A DNA stretch of 64,000 bases from Pseudoneobacillus sp052180215 (GTDB lineage Bacteria; Bacillota; Bacilli; Bacillales; Cytobacillaceae): contig NZ_CP197471.1 of assembly GCF_052180215.1 (NCBI RefSeq), positions 2,824,001-2,888,000 of the forward strand, written 5' to 3'. The notes beneath the pieces were generated by a model, which was given only the letters and a program-made list of their open reading frames with translations, did no database searches and was not told the origin of the DNA. Position 1 is the first letter of the stretch. Every line of letters starts with the position of its first letter. Positions 43,501 to 52,085 of this stretch are shown here, one piece after another. The position numbers were made by a program, and so were the translations under genes.

Positions 43501-43512
43501 GTGAACTTCACC

Positions 43513-43890
43513 TCAAATGGATTTTTCATGTATCTGTAAATCGGGTCTTAATTGCTTAGCGTTCTCTAAATAAACATGATGAATTTCATCTTGGTTATTG
43601 GATGTATTAATGTGCATCATGATACGAATACATAATTTCAAAGAGTCTTGAACTGGAATCTCTCTCATACACATGACGGGGACAAAAGCCCAGCCTTCAA
43701 ATTTCCTTAAGGCTTTTGCTGGAAACACGGCGGTAATATCATCTGTCACAGAAATAAAAATGGAAGCAACATGATCTGGAATAATGGCATTTTTTGAAAT
43801 CATCTCCTTTAGGAGTATTTCAGTTGCAGAAAGTATTTCGGTTTCATCATTATGGATCACTGTTGTAGCTCCCCTTACTCCTCTAATCAC
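43513..43890 (-). CDS. aroH: monofunctional chorismate mutase (AroH class)
   Basis: A 125-residue trimeric enzyme of the pseudo-alpha/beta-barrel AroH type, converting chorismate to prephenate. It has the starting MIRGVRGATTV (catalytic Arg7), the segment SIFISVTDDITAVFPAKALR and CMREIPV with the conserved Arg. The sequence is typical in length (about 127). It is 2 nt after aroB in the aro cluster. Confidence 0.95.
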   Translation of the reverse strand: MIRGVRGATTVIHNDETEILSATEILLKEMISKNAIIPDHVASIFISVTDDITAVFPAKALRKFEGWAFVPVMCMREIPVQDSLKLCIRIMMHINTSNNQDEIHHVYLENAKQLRPDLQIHEKSI

Positions 43891-43892
43891 GT

Positions 43893-44966
43893 TTATACCT
43901 CCCTCTCTAATTCCCTTTTAATGACCTCTTCAGGTATTAATTCAAGTACTGGCTCGCCAATATTTTTTAATAACACCATTCGGATATCCTCATTTAATGC
44001 TTTTTTATCCTGTTTCATTCGCTCAATTAACTTTTGTTTAGATAGATGACTAGGTACATGAGTGACGTAGCCTAACTCATGTAGCCAATGAATAAATTGT
44101 GTCATGTCAAATGCTAGCTTCTGTCTTTTTTGGCTTAATTTTAATGCAAAGACCATCCCAATGATAACAGCTTCTCCGTGCGTTATATTTCCATAACCCA
44201 TTTCTGCTTCAATGGCATGGCCCAAAGTATGGCCAAAATTTAAAAAAGCTCTTTCGCCTTTTTCCTTTTCATCCTTAGTAACAATTGCCCCTTTTATTTT
44301 TATTCCTTCTAAAAGCATCCATTGTAAAAGAGATTTATCAATTGTATTTAAATCCTTAACCTCCTGAAGTAGTCTTTCGTAGAAAAAACGGTTATCAATA
44401 AGTGCATGTTTAATCACTTCAGCAAAGCCGGATCGTTTTTCTTTTAACGAAAGGGTCTTAACAAATGATAGATCATAAAAGACTGCTTCTGGCTGATAAA
44501 AGGAACCGATCATATTTTTACCAACCGGGTGATTAATAGCTACCTTGCCACCAACCGCACTATCATGTGCCAATATTGTGGTAGGAATTTGTATAAAGGA
44601 AATACCTCTCATAAACGTAGAAGCAATAAAACCGCCTAAATCACCAATTGCTCCTCCGCCAAATGCTATAAGGATGGAATTCCGATCTAGTTTCTGTTCT
44701 AATGCAAAGGTCATAGCTTCGTAATAAACCTCAAATGTTTTGGCAGCTTCCCCAATAGGAGTAATAAAGGTACAAACCTTAAATGGATGTATAACTTCTT
44801 TTAAAGACTCTAAATGAAAGTCAGCTACCTGTTTATCCGTAATAAGGATTATTTTACTCTTATTTTTAAACTGCTCATTTATAAAATGGGGAAGATTTTG
44901 GATCACACCTTCACCAATAAAAACTGGGTATGTTTTAGACTCCGTGGTGATGTGTAATGTTTCCAT
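43893..44966 (-). CDS. aroB: 3-dehydroquinate synthase
   Basis: A 357-residue NAD- and metal-dependent enzyme, second step of the shikimate pathway. It has GGGAIGDLGGFIASTFMRG, PTTILAHDSAVGGKVAINHP, and metal ligands in FAEVIKHALI and NFGHTLGHAIE plus GEAV. Its ATG shares one base with the aroC stop (TAATG), so it is translationally coupled. Confidence 0.97.
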   Translation of the reverse strand: METLHITTESKTYPVFIGEGVIQNLPHFINEQFKNKSKIILITDKQVADFHLESLKEVIHPFKVCTFITPIGEAAKTFEVYYEAMTFALEQKLDRNSILIAFGGGAIGDLGGFIASTFMRGISFIQIPTTILAHDSAVGGKVAINHPVGKNMIGSFYQPEAVFYDLSFVKTLSLKEKRSGFAEVIKHALIDNRFFYERLLQEVKDLNTIDKSLLQWMLLEGIKIKGAIVTKDEKEKGERAFLNFGHTLGHAIEAEMGYGNITHGEAVIIGMVFALKLSQKRQKLAFDMTQFIHWLHELGYVTHVPSHLSKQKLIERMKQDKKALNEDIRMVLLKNIGEPVLELIPEEVIKRELEREV

Positions 44967-46138
44967 TAAAATCCCCTCGCATATTCCCTTTGAGCCTGAA
45001 CATTTTCCTTCAGTGCCTCAAAACGATCACTGTAAAATTGATCAATGATAGCTGTCGCGATTTCCCACGCTACAACATTTTCAGCCACAACTGCGGCTGC
45101 AGGTACTGCACAGCTATCAGAACGTTCAACGCTAGCTGAAAAGGGCTCTTTTGTATCTATATCTACACTTTGAAGTGGTTTATATAAAGTAGGAATAGGC
45201 TTCATAACTCCTCGAACAACGATTGGCATTCCTGTTGACATTCCACCCTCAAATCCTCCTAGGCGATTGCTTTTTCGGTAATAACCTAGTTGGGAATCCC
45301 AGGCAATCTCATCATGTACTTGACTCCCTGGTCTCCTTGCCGCTTCAAAGCCTATACCAAATTCAACACCTTTAAAGGCATTTATACTTACGATTGCACC
45401 AGCAATTTTCGCATCCAATTTTCGATCATAATGTACATAGCTACCTACTCCGGGTGGCATGCCTTCCACAATGACTTCCACAATCCCACCAATTGAATCA
45501 CCATTCGCTTTTGCTTCATCTATGGCTTCCTTCATTTTGTCTTCCACAGTGCGATCAACGCATCTCACTGAAGAATTTTCCGAAATCTCACGTAATTGAT
45601 CAATGGATTCATATTGAACGTTGGAAGCTGTTACTCCACCAATTTCTATCACATGTGAAGCAACCTCAATACCGAGAAGGGAAAGTAATTTTTTCGCAAC
45701 TGCCCCAGCTGCTACTCTTACAGTCGTTTCTCTTGCTGAGGAACGTTCCAATACATTTCTCATATCACGATGACCATATTTTAATGCACCGTTTAAATCA
45801 GCGTGTCCAGGACGTGGCCTCGTAATAACCCTTTTCACTTCTTCTGCCTCTAAATCAGAAATAGGATCGATACCCATAATTTTTGTCCAATGCTTCCAAT
45901 CATTATTTTCAACCACTAAAGCAATGGGAGAACCTAGTGTCGACCCATGACGAACTCCTGAAACAATTTGTACCTGGTCTTTTTCAATTTGCATTCTACG
46001 GCCACGACCATGCCCCTTTTGTCGCCTTGCTAATTCTATATTAATATCTTCGACTGTTAATGGCATACCTGCTGGTAAACCTTCAATTATAGTTGTTAAT
46101 TGGGGACCATGTGATTCCCCAGCGGTTAAGTATCTCAT
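44966..46138 (-). CDS. aroC: chorismate synthase
   Basis: A 390-residue FMN-dependent enzyme making chorismate (aroF in B. subtilis). Signatures are MRYLTAGESHGPQLT at the start, RRQKGHGRGRRMQIE, RPGHADLNGALKYGHRDMRN and SARETTVRVAAGAVAK, followed by GGFEGGMSTGMPI. First gene of aroC-aroB-aroH-hisC-tyrA-aroA. The aroC-aroB-aroH part is tightly packed with a TAATG overlap. Confidence 0.97.
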   Translation of the reverse strand: MRYLTAGESHGPQLTTIIEGLPAGMPLTVEDINIELARRQKGHGRGRRMQIEKDQVQIVSGVRHGSTLGSPIALVVENNDWKHWTKIMGIDPISDLEAEEVKRVITRPRPGHADLNGALKYGHRDMRNVLERSSARETTVRVAAGAVAKKLLSLLGIEVASHVIEIGGVTASNVQYESIDQLREISENSSVRCVDRTVEDKMKEAIDEAKANGDSIGGIVEVIVEGMPPGVGSYVHYDRKLDAKIAGAIVSINAFKGVEFGIGFEAARRPGSQVHDEIAWDSQLGYYRKSNRLGGFEGGMSTGMPIVVRGVMKPIPTLYKPLQSVDIDTKEPFSASVERSDSCAVPAAAVVAENVVAWEIATAIIDQFYSDRFEALKENVQAQREYARGF

Positions 46139-46331
46139 CTAAACTCTTTCTCCCTTCAACTCATTAAAGGATTATGTATCACTATAACATATGGTTTCTA
46201 ATAAAAATAGCAAAAGATCGATTTTTTTTTGAATTTTTTCTACAACTTTTTCTGTCTTTCTGCGCTATTTTAGGTTTCCATTTTAATGAATATCCATACA
46301 ATAAAGGTTAGTGTTCAAACAAATAAAAAAG

Positions 46332-46361
46332 GCTAATCTGAATGAAAAGATTAACCATAAA
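46332..46361 (-). terminator. terminator downstream of cheR
   Basis: The imperfect stem GGCTAATCT/AGATTAACC is followed on the minus strand by TTTTTTATT. Confidence 0.65.
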
Positions 46362-46376
46362 TTAATAGATATATTG

Positions 46377-47150
46377 TTATTTTTTACGATAAAAAAAAGT
46401 ATCTTCTGTTTCTAAACCATATTGGCTTTGATTAAAAATTTGTTCCGTACTGCCAACAAAAAAGATTCCTTCCTTATTAAGAGCATTGCTAAATTTTTGA
46501 TATAAAGTATGTTTAGCTTCTTCCGTAAAGTATATTAAGACATTTCGACAAACAATCAAATCAAATGGCCCCTGGAAGGAGTCTGATAGAAGATTCTGCT
46601 GCTTAAAAGTGACTGTCCTTTTAATGGCATCATCAAGTCGATAAGACTCTCCATCCTTATTAAAGTACTTTTTCTTCATATCCTCCGGTACTTCATTCAT
46701 CGATCTTTCCGAATAAATACCTAGTTTCGCTCTAGCTATAACATTTGTATCAATATCTGTAGCCAGAATATCAATCTGCGATAGAGAGACCATTTTAGAC
46801 AATATCATGGCAATGGTATATGGTTCCTCTCCAGTTGAGCATGCAGCACTCCAAATTTTTAATCGTTTATTTCTTTCCAGCATACTGGGTAGAATTTTTT
46901 TCTCGAGAACTTCCCATCTTTTCGCATTCCGATAAAACTCCGAAACATTAATCGTAATTCGGTCTAAAACCTCATTAAGCAAAGAAGTATCATTATTAAT
47001 AGATACAAAAAATTCTTCAAATGACTGGAATCCCTTTTTTTCATACATGGTGGTAAGTCTTCTTTTCATTTGCGCTTCTTTATAAGAGTTTAAATCAATT
47101 CCTGTTTTTGTTTTCATTTTTTTTATAAATAGTTGATAATCATCATTCAT
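46377..47150 (-). CDS. cheR: chemotaxis protein methyltransferase CheR
   Basis: A 257-residue SAM-dependent enzyme methylating glutamates on chemoreceptors. It has an N-terminal helical domain (about 1-75, with MKRRLTTMYEKKG), the SAM-binding motif WSAACSTGEEPYTIA (about 99-113), LATDID, and the LIVCRNVLIYF segment. Its position between ndk and aroC matches B. subtilis and is distant from the main che cluster. The organism therefore probably is motile. Confidence 0.95.
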   Translation of the reverse strand: MNDDYQLFIKKMKTKTGIDLNSYKEAQMKRRLTTMYEKKGFQSFEEFFVSINNDTSLLNEVLDRITINVSEFYRNAKRWEVLEKKILPSMLERNKRLKIWSAACSTGEEPYTIAMILSKMVSLSQIDILATDIDTNVIARAKLGIYSERSMNEVPEDMKKKYFNKDGESYRLDDAIKRTVTFKQQNLLSDSFQGPFDLIVCRNVLIYFTEEAKHTLYQKFSNALNKEGIFFVGSTEQIFNQSQYGLETEDTFFYRKK

Positions 47151-47239
47151 GATTGAATCTCCATTTTTCCAGAAAATTTTACAATCTATTTCCTATTATA
47201 GCGAAAAAAGGCGAAAAAGAAGATACTTTTTTACTTGAA
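47151..47239. other. left part of cheR-ndk intergenic region
   Basis: The cheR-ndk gap (47151-47468) holds this AT-rich presumed cheR promoter region, then a mobile element, then the ndk terminator. I see no gene and no strong promoter motif. Confidence 0.5.
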
Positions 47240-47411
47240 AGCTGTTTTAGTATAGATTCTTGTTTTAGCAAAAATCCCTAAAGCCGGATTTTTACAAGCT
47301 CTCTTAATAAGTGCTCAGCTCTTTTCTTCATTTTCAGATGAGTTTAACACCCTATAAGGTGAAACGCTTATTTATTAATTAGAAAAAGCAACAAAGTTTC
47401 AGAAAAGAGCC
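47240..47411. mobile_element. ISL3-like non-autonomous element (MITE) between ndk and cheR
   Basis: A 172-bp element with ends AGCTGTTTTAG and AGAAAAGAGCC, flanked by the 8-bp direct repeat TACTTGAA (47232-47239 and 47412-47419). Its interior shares the hairpin AAAAATCC/GGATTTTT (47270-47293) and the right-hand segment AAAAAGCAACAAAGTTTCAG with the copy at 41005-41177. No coding capacity. Confidence 0.8.
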
Positions 47412-47428
47412 TACTTGAAAGCGGATGC

Positions 47429-47463
47429 AAAAAAAGATACCTGCAAATGCAGGCATCTTTTTA
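47429..47463 (-). terminator. terminator of ndk
   Basis: The stem AAAGATACCTGCA/TGCAGGCATCTTT with one mismatch and A/T tracts lies immediately after the ndk stop. Confidence 0.92.
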
Positions 47464-47468
47464 AAAAA

Positions 47469-47912
47469 TTAGTAAATCCACTCGTTTACATTTTTGTTAT
47501 ATTCTAATACGTCTGTTCCAAAGAAAAGACCGATTTCACGTTCAGCACTTGTAGGTGAATCTGAACCATGAATCACGTTTTTACCAACGGTTAAACCAAA
47601 TTCTCCACGAATTGTTCCAGGTGCAGCATCTTTAGGGTTAGTTGAACCCATCATTTGACGAGCTGTTGCGATTACATTTTCACCTTGCCATACCATCGCA
47701 AATACTGGACCAGAAGTAATGAAATCTACAAGTTCACCGAAGAAAGGACGCTCTTTATGTTCACCATAATGCTCTTGGGCAAGATCTTGTGAAATTTGCA
47801 TTAATTTAGCTCCAACTAATTGGAAACCTTTCTTTTCAAATCGGGAAACGATTTCACCGATTAAATTGCGTTGTACGCCATCAGGCTTGACCATTAAAAA
47901 CGTTTTTTCCAT
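47469..47912 (-). CDS. ndk: nucleoside diphosphate kinase
   Basis: A 147-residue enzyme that phosphorylates nucleoside diphosphates. It begins MEKTFLMVKPDGVQRNLIG and carries the phosphohistidine His115 in NVIHGSDSPTSAEREI. I chose ATG 47912, preceded by GGAGTGG; an in-frame start at 47933 lacks a ribosome site and would add seven non-family residues. It lies between hepT and cheR as in B. subtilis. Confidence 0.97.
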   Translation of the reverse strand: MEKTFLMVKPDGVQRNLIGEIVSRFEKKGFQLVGAKLMQISQDLAQEHYGEHKERPFFGELVDFITSGPVFAMVWQGENVIATARQMMGSTNPKDAAPGTIRGEFGLTVGKNVIHGSDSPTSAEREIGLFFGTDVLEYNKNVNEWIY

Positions 47913-47996
47913 CTGTTCCACTCCTATAAACATCTATGTAGATTATAAAAATAACCAAGGAAAATAGTAACATTGTTTAGAAAATTTGGCAACACC

Positions 47997-48959
47997 TTAA
48001 AATTTTCGTCGTCCTATCACTTTTGCGATATCCTTTAAGGTCTTTTTGGCTCTATTATCAGGAAGTTCATTTAATACTTCTAGTGCTTTATCTAAATACT
48101 GATCACTCATTTTTAAAGAACGCTCAATTGCACCTGAGCTCTTAATGAGTTGAATACAGTGTTCTAGCTCACTTTTATCCATTCCTTCATGAACATTGTT
48201 TAGCCTATTTTTTATTACCTCATCTTCCATTGCGAACAAAACAGGAAGCGTTATATTACCTTGAACTAAATCACTTCCAGCAGGTTTACCTAGTTCCTTT
48301 TCGGTTGCGGTAAAATCAAGAACATCATCAATAATTTGATAGGACATCCCGACATAATATCCAAACCGATACAGCTTCTTATGTATATGTTCATCCACGC
48401 CAGCAGCAACTGCTCCAAGTTGACAGCTAACAGCGATGAGCAATGCCGTTTTTCGTTTAATTCTTCGTAAATAAGTTTTTAAGTGTTGATCAAAATTATA
48501 CTTATCCTTGATCTGTTCAATTTCTCCTATGCAAACTTCAACAATAGCATCTGACAATATTTGATGTGCAATTGGTTTTTCAATTTTGGTCATTAACTCT
48601 AAAGCGAGTGCAAAGATGTAATCACCTGTGTACATGGCTATTCGATTATCCCATTTGGATTTAATCGTTTGCTTGCCTCTGCGCAACTCAGCATCATCAA
48701 TCACATCATCATGAACGAGTGACGCCATATGTATAAGTTCTAAAGCAACAGCGACATTTTTTATAATATTTATATCATAATGGCCAAATTTCCCCGCAAG
48801 TAAAACAAAGACTGGACGAATTCGTTTTCCTCCTGCTTGCAATAAATGCAAAGAAGCTTGACGTAACAACATTGATTCCGTCTGAATCGTGTCCTCAAGC
48901 TCTTTTTCAATAATATTTATATCCGAATTCAAAAATGAGTACATCATTTTTAATTTCAT
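47997..48959 (-). CDS. hepT: heptaprenyl diphosphate synthase component II
   Basis: A 320-residue trans-prenyltransferase making the C35 side chain of menaquinone-7. The first aspartate-rich motif is DDVIDD (84-89) and the second DDVLD; GGKRIRP (44-50) binds IPP. It is active only with HepS. It is the third gene of hepS-menG-hepT, 22 nt after menG. Confidence 0.95.
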   Translation of the reverse strand: MKLKMMYSFLNSDINIIEKELEDTIQTESMLLRQASLHLLQAGGKRIRPVFVLLAGKFGHYDINIIKNVAVALELIHMASLVHDDVIDDAELRRGKQTIKSKWDNRIAMYTGDYIFALALELMTKIEKPIAHQILSDAIVEVCIGEIEQIKDKYNFDQHLKTYLRRIKRKTALLIAVSCQLGAVAAGVDEHIHKKLYRFGYYVGMSYQIIDDVLDFTATEKELGKPAGSDLVQGNITLPVLFAMEDEVIKNRLNNVHEGMDKSELEHCIQLIKSSGAIERSLKMSDQYLDKALEVLNELPDNRAKKTLKDIAKVIGRRKF

Positions 48960-48981
48960 CTGAATCCACCCAGCTTATCAA

Positions 48982-49698
48982 TTAACTATTTTTAACCTCT
49001 TTGAAACCAATATGAACGGCTGCAACTCCACCACTATATGGTTTATATTCTACCTTTTTAAAACCAGCATTCTCAAACATTTTAGCTAACTCCTTCATAC
49101 CCGGAAAATCTCTAGCAGATTCTTGTAACCAAGAATATTCTTTGTAGCTTTTCGCAAAAACTTTTCCAAATGTAGGCATGATATAGCGGAAATAGAAGTA
49201 ATAAAGTTGTTTAAATCCAAACATGGTTGGTTGTGATGTTTCTAAACAAACAGCCATCCCGCCTGGTTTTAGGACACGATTCATTTCACGAAGTACTTGC
49301 AAGTAATCAGGTACATTGCGAAGTCCAAAACCTATTGTTACATAATCAAAGGTATTATCTTCAAATGGTAATTCCATTGCATTACCATGAATTAACGTTA
49401 CTTGATTTAAGCCTAAATCGTCTACTTTTTTATGGCCTATTTTAAGCATATTTTCACTAAAATCGAGTCCATATACTTCACCCTTTGATCCAACTGCATC
49501 AGCAAGAGCAATTGTCCAATCCGCTGTTCCACAACAAACATCAAGGGCTTTCGATTGCGGCTTAACATTCATTCGCTTCATAGTATCTTTACGCCATCTA
49601 ATATGTTGTTGAAAACTAATGACAGAATTCATTTTATCATAGTTTTCATATATCTTTTCGAATACATGATGAACACGTTGTTCTTTTGATTCTTGCAT
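48982..49698 (-). CDS. menG: demethylmenaquinone methyltransferase
   Basis: A 238-residue SAM-dependent UbiE/MenG methyltransferase, final step in menaquinone synthesis. It has DVCCGTADWTIALA (SAM motif I), GLDFSENMLKIG, and NALPFED-like NAMELPFEDNTFDYVTIGFG, plus LRNVPDYLQVLREM. It is 5 nt after hepS. Older Bacillus names are menH and gerCB. Confidence 0.96.
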   Translation of the reverse strand: MQESKEQRVHHVFEKIYENYDKMNSVISFQQHIRWRKDTMKRMNVKPQSKALDVCCGTADWTIALADAVGSKGEVYGLDFSENMLKIGHKKVDDLGLNQVTLIHGNAMELPFEDNTFDYVTIGFGLRNVPDYLQVLREMNRVLKPGGMAVCLETSQPTMFGFKQLYYFYFRYIMPTFGKVFAKSYKEYSWLQESARDFPGMKELAKMFENAGFKKVEYKPYSGGVAAVHIGFKEVKNS

Positions 49699-49703
49699 CC
49701 TAT

Positions 49704-50531
49704 TTAACCCTCTTCCACAAATGTTTTTGCAATGGAATGTTGATTTTTTATTATACTTTCAAGTTGACGTTGCAATGAAACGTTCAAAGAAGGCATTCTC
49801 TTCATACTTTCTTTAAAAGATTGAACAGAACTTTGTATATAGCGATCACAGATCATGAGTAAATCATCTTTTTGATCGGTTGATAGATCATCCTGATAAT
49901 TGAATTTAGGAAACATAATATGAGTTAAAGAGTCAAAAAATTTTGAAGAACCATTCTGTATAAAGATGTTTTTCTCTAAAGTTAGTCTTTTTATAAGAAG
50001 AAAATGGGAAGAAATTTCTTTCCATACATTTTCATGAAAATAATCGGCAAGTTTTTGGATCAATGCAGATTCAATTTTCATCAATCTACTCATAAGCTGA
50101 TCCATTTCATCAATATCTTTTTGATAAACAAATATTTTATTTTCATTTACTTCTTTAATGCCCTCAGACAGAACACGAATCATTGCTAAGTTATTCGTAT
50201 CCGCAAGAATTTTATAATATAAACCACTGTAATAATCACCAGCGAGAACAGTTAATTGTCTTGACTTCAAATATGATTCCTTTTCAATTGTTTCTGGAGA
50301 ATTGGTCACATATTCATGGGTATCAAGGGCTATTTGAATCAACATGGTAGTTACAACAAAGTTCTCCATTTCTAATTTTGTTAAACCATGCTGGTCTAAC
50401 ATAGAGATAATCAGAAGAAGCTTGTCTTCATCAACTATAGGAGTTGTTATGAAACGTTGTAAGTACGGATGAGATATTTTATCCTCTATTTGTTTCTTCA
50501 TATCCGTCATGATGGTTTGTATTTGCTGCAA
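49704..50531 (-). CDS. hepS: heptaprenyl diphosphate synthase component I
   Basis: A 275-residue all-helical regulatory subunit that determines product length together with HepT. Segments such as QIALDTHEYVTNSPE and LKSRQLTVLAGDYYSGLYYKI (about 89-109) are typical of HepS; catalytic aspartate motifs are absent, as expected. First gene of hepS-menG-hepT, directly downstream of mtrB as in B. subtilis. Confidence 0.93.
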   Translation of the reverse strand: MQQIQTIMTDMKKQIEDKISHPYLQRFITTPIVDEDKLLLIISMLDQHGLTKLEMENFVVTTMLIQIALDTHEYVTNSPETIEKESYLKSRQLTVLAGDYYSGLYYKILADTNNLAMIRVLSEGIKEVNENKIFVYQKDIDEMDQLMSRLMKIESALIQKLADYFHENVWKEISSHFLLIKRLTLEKNIFIQNGSSKFFDSLTHIMFPKFNYQDDLSTDQKDDLLMICDRYIQSSVQSFKESMKRMPSLNVSLQRQLESIIKNQHSIAKTFVEEG

Positions 50532-50657
50532 TTATATCACCCTTGTTTCCCCGCGGGATTCTTTCTGTTCTAATTTAACTATCGCTTTTCTCGCGTTAAG
50601 GCAGTCATCATTATACCATAAAAGAATCCATATTGGTCATGTTTCAATAAAAAAGGA

Positions 50658-50690
50658 GCGGAACGGATACTAATAGTTTCCCGTTCCGTC
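50658..50690 (-). terminator. second terminator downstream of mtrB
   Basis: The stem CGGAACGG/CCGTTCCG with a 14-base loop is followed on the minus strand by CTCCTTTTTTATT. Confidence 0.85.
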
Positions 50691-50694
50691 ACAA

Positions 50695-50728
50695 AAAAAT
50701 GCGTAAGCGCCTTGGCCAGGCGCTGTTG
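50695..50728 (-). terminator. first terminator downstream of mtrB
   Basis: AGCGCC/GGCGCT with a short loop, then TACGCATTTTTTT on the minus strand, 15 bases past the mtrB stop. Confidence 0.82.
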
Positions 50729-50742
50729 CTTGTTAGAGTGTC

Positions 50743-50979
50743 TTATTTTTTAGCTTCGCTCTCAACTTCCCCATACGAAGTGAAAATTTTTGCATTCCCT
50801 CTAATTTTTATAGCAGAAGTATGCTCAGTGAACTGGGCAATCATTACTTCTCCTTTATCTAGCTTTTCTGAATGGTGGAAGCGGGTATCTGTTCCTCTTG
50901 TTAAGCCAATCACATTGACACCATCATCAATGGCCTTGATTACAACATATTCCCCACTAGTTGTTGACTTTTTTTCCAT
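50743..50979 (-). CDS. mtrB: tryptophan RNA-binding attenuator protein (TRAP)
   Basis: A 78-residue beta protein that forms 11-mer rings, binds tryptophan and then GAG/UAG repeats in trp leader RNAs. The core EYVVIKAIDDGVNVIGLTRG (about 10-29) and residues in RFHHSEKLDKGEV and IKIRGNAKIFTSYGE (RNA-binding Lys and Arg) are conserved. The ribosome site is modest (GGGGTTGA). It usually lies directly after folE (mtrA); here 343 bp with a mobile repeat intervene. No trp operon is in the window. Confidence 0.96.
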   Translation of the reverse strand: MEKKSTTSGEYVVIKAIDDGVNVIGLTRGTDTRFHHSEKLDKGEVMIAQFTEHTSAIKIRGNAKIFTSYGEVESEAKK

Positions 50980-51047
50980 ACATATTCAACCCCAATCATA
51001 TTACTACTAAGTAGCAAATAGAGATCTCTATCTTTATTTTTTTTTTT

Positions 51048-51323
51048 AGCTCTTTTCACATCAAATGTTGTTTTTGATTATAAATTTGTCCGTTAATTTC
51101 CGCTCCAGGCACTTGCTTTCCGCATGAAGAATTATGAAAAAGCCCTACTGCCGGCTTTTTCAAAGAACAAATTCTTCCTTGGGGAGGGATGGGAGCCTCC
51201 TCAGCGCAAGCGCCTGCGGGGTCTCCCACTTCCCTCTATTTCCCGCAGGAGTCAAGTGCCCTCCACTACAATTAACTCAGATTATTAAAAACAAAAATAG
51301 CAACAATGTTTATGAAAGTAGCC
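51048..51323. mobile_element. composite ISL3-like element with nested GC-rich repeat, between mtrB and folE
   Basis: The outer element has ends AGCTCTTTTC (51048) and GAAAGTAGCC (to 51323), the same type as the copies at 41005 and 47240. The right flank TATTTTTT is matched on the left by TA plus an expanded T run. Nested inside (51092-51276) is a GC-rich repeat with ends GTTAATTTCCGCTCCAGGCA and TGCCCTCCACTACAATTAAC, the same family as at 14132. That repeat in turn contains a small hairpin (51125-51179). The outer right end provides the last base of the folE stop codon. Confidence 0.75.
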
Positions 51324-51889
51324 TATTTTTTAATAAGATTTAAAATTTCAGAACGAGCTTGAGCGTCTTCTGCAAGAACACCGCGGGCTGCAGATGTTAC
51401 AGTTTTGGCTCCGGGCTTTCTTACACCGCGCATAGTCATACACATATGTTCAGCTTCAACCACAACCATTACTCCATGTGGTTCTAATTTTTCCATAATG
51501 GCATCAGCAACAGTAGATGTAATCCGTTCTTGAAGCTGAGGACGACGAGATACAGCCTCTACAGCGCGTGCTAATTTACTTAATCCTGTTACTCTACCAT
51601 TTCTAGGAATATAAGCGACATGAGCATGTCCGTAAAAAGGAACTAGATGATGTTCACACATGGAATGGAAAGGGATATCTTTAACTAAAACTAATTCTTC
51701 ATGGTCCTCACCAAAAATCGTTTCAAAATATTCCTTAGGATCCTGATTTAATCCTTCAAATACTTCCTCATACATTTTTGCAACTCTTTTAGGAGTATCC
51801 AATAGACCTTCTCGATTTGGATCCTCACCGATTGCTTCTAGTATTAAACGCACCGCTTCTTCTATTTGGGCACGATTTACATTTGCCAT
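51323..51889 (-). CDS. folE: GTP cyclohydrolase I
   Basis: A 188-residue zinc enzyme, first step of folate synthesis (mtrA in B. subtilis). Zinc and active-site residues are in DIPFHSMCEHHLVPFYG and AEHMCMTMRGVRKPGAKTVT. The C-terminus ends EILNLIKK, two or three residues shorter than I recall for B. subtilis (190). The TAG stop is built from host bases TA and the first G of the inserted element, so the insertion probably trimmed the tail. Catalysis should be unaffected. Confidence 0.96.
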   Translation of the reverse strand: MANVNRAQIEEAVRLILEAIGEDPNREGLLDTPKRVAKMYEEVFEGLNQDPKEYFETIFGEDHEELVLVKDIPFHSMCEHHLVPFYGHAHVAYIPRNGRVTGLSKLARAVEAVSRRPQLQERITSTVADAIMEKLEPHGVMVVVEAEHMCMTMRGVRKPGAKTVTSAARGVLAEDAQARSEILNLIKK

Positions 51890-52021
51890 GGATATTTCCC
51901 CCTATGTAACAATCTTAAGTTGTTTTAACTCTTTCATATTAGCATATCCACTTTGATTGTAGCAAAATCAAATAACTATTATAAAGTCTTTTACAATATT
52001 AGATTGGTTGAGATACAAAGA

Positions 52022-52051
52022 AAAAGGCCTTGGAGTTACCCAAGACCTTCT
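52022..52051 (-). terminator. terminator of hbs
   Basis: The stem AAGGCCTTGG/CCCAAGACCTT (one bulge) is followed on the minus strand by TTTTTC. Confidence 0.82.
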
Positions 52052-52085
52052 TGCTTAAGCATTGCTTAAAGCAGTGATTATGTAA

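Noticed and set aside
45290..45825. Plus-strand frames of 68 and 110 codons
   Set aside because: They are antisense shadows of chorismate synthase with no ribosome site.
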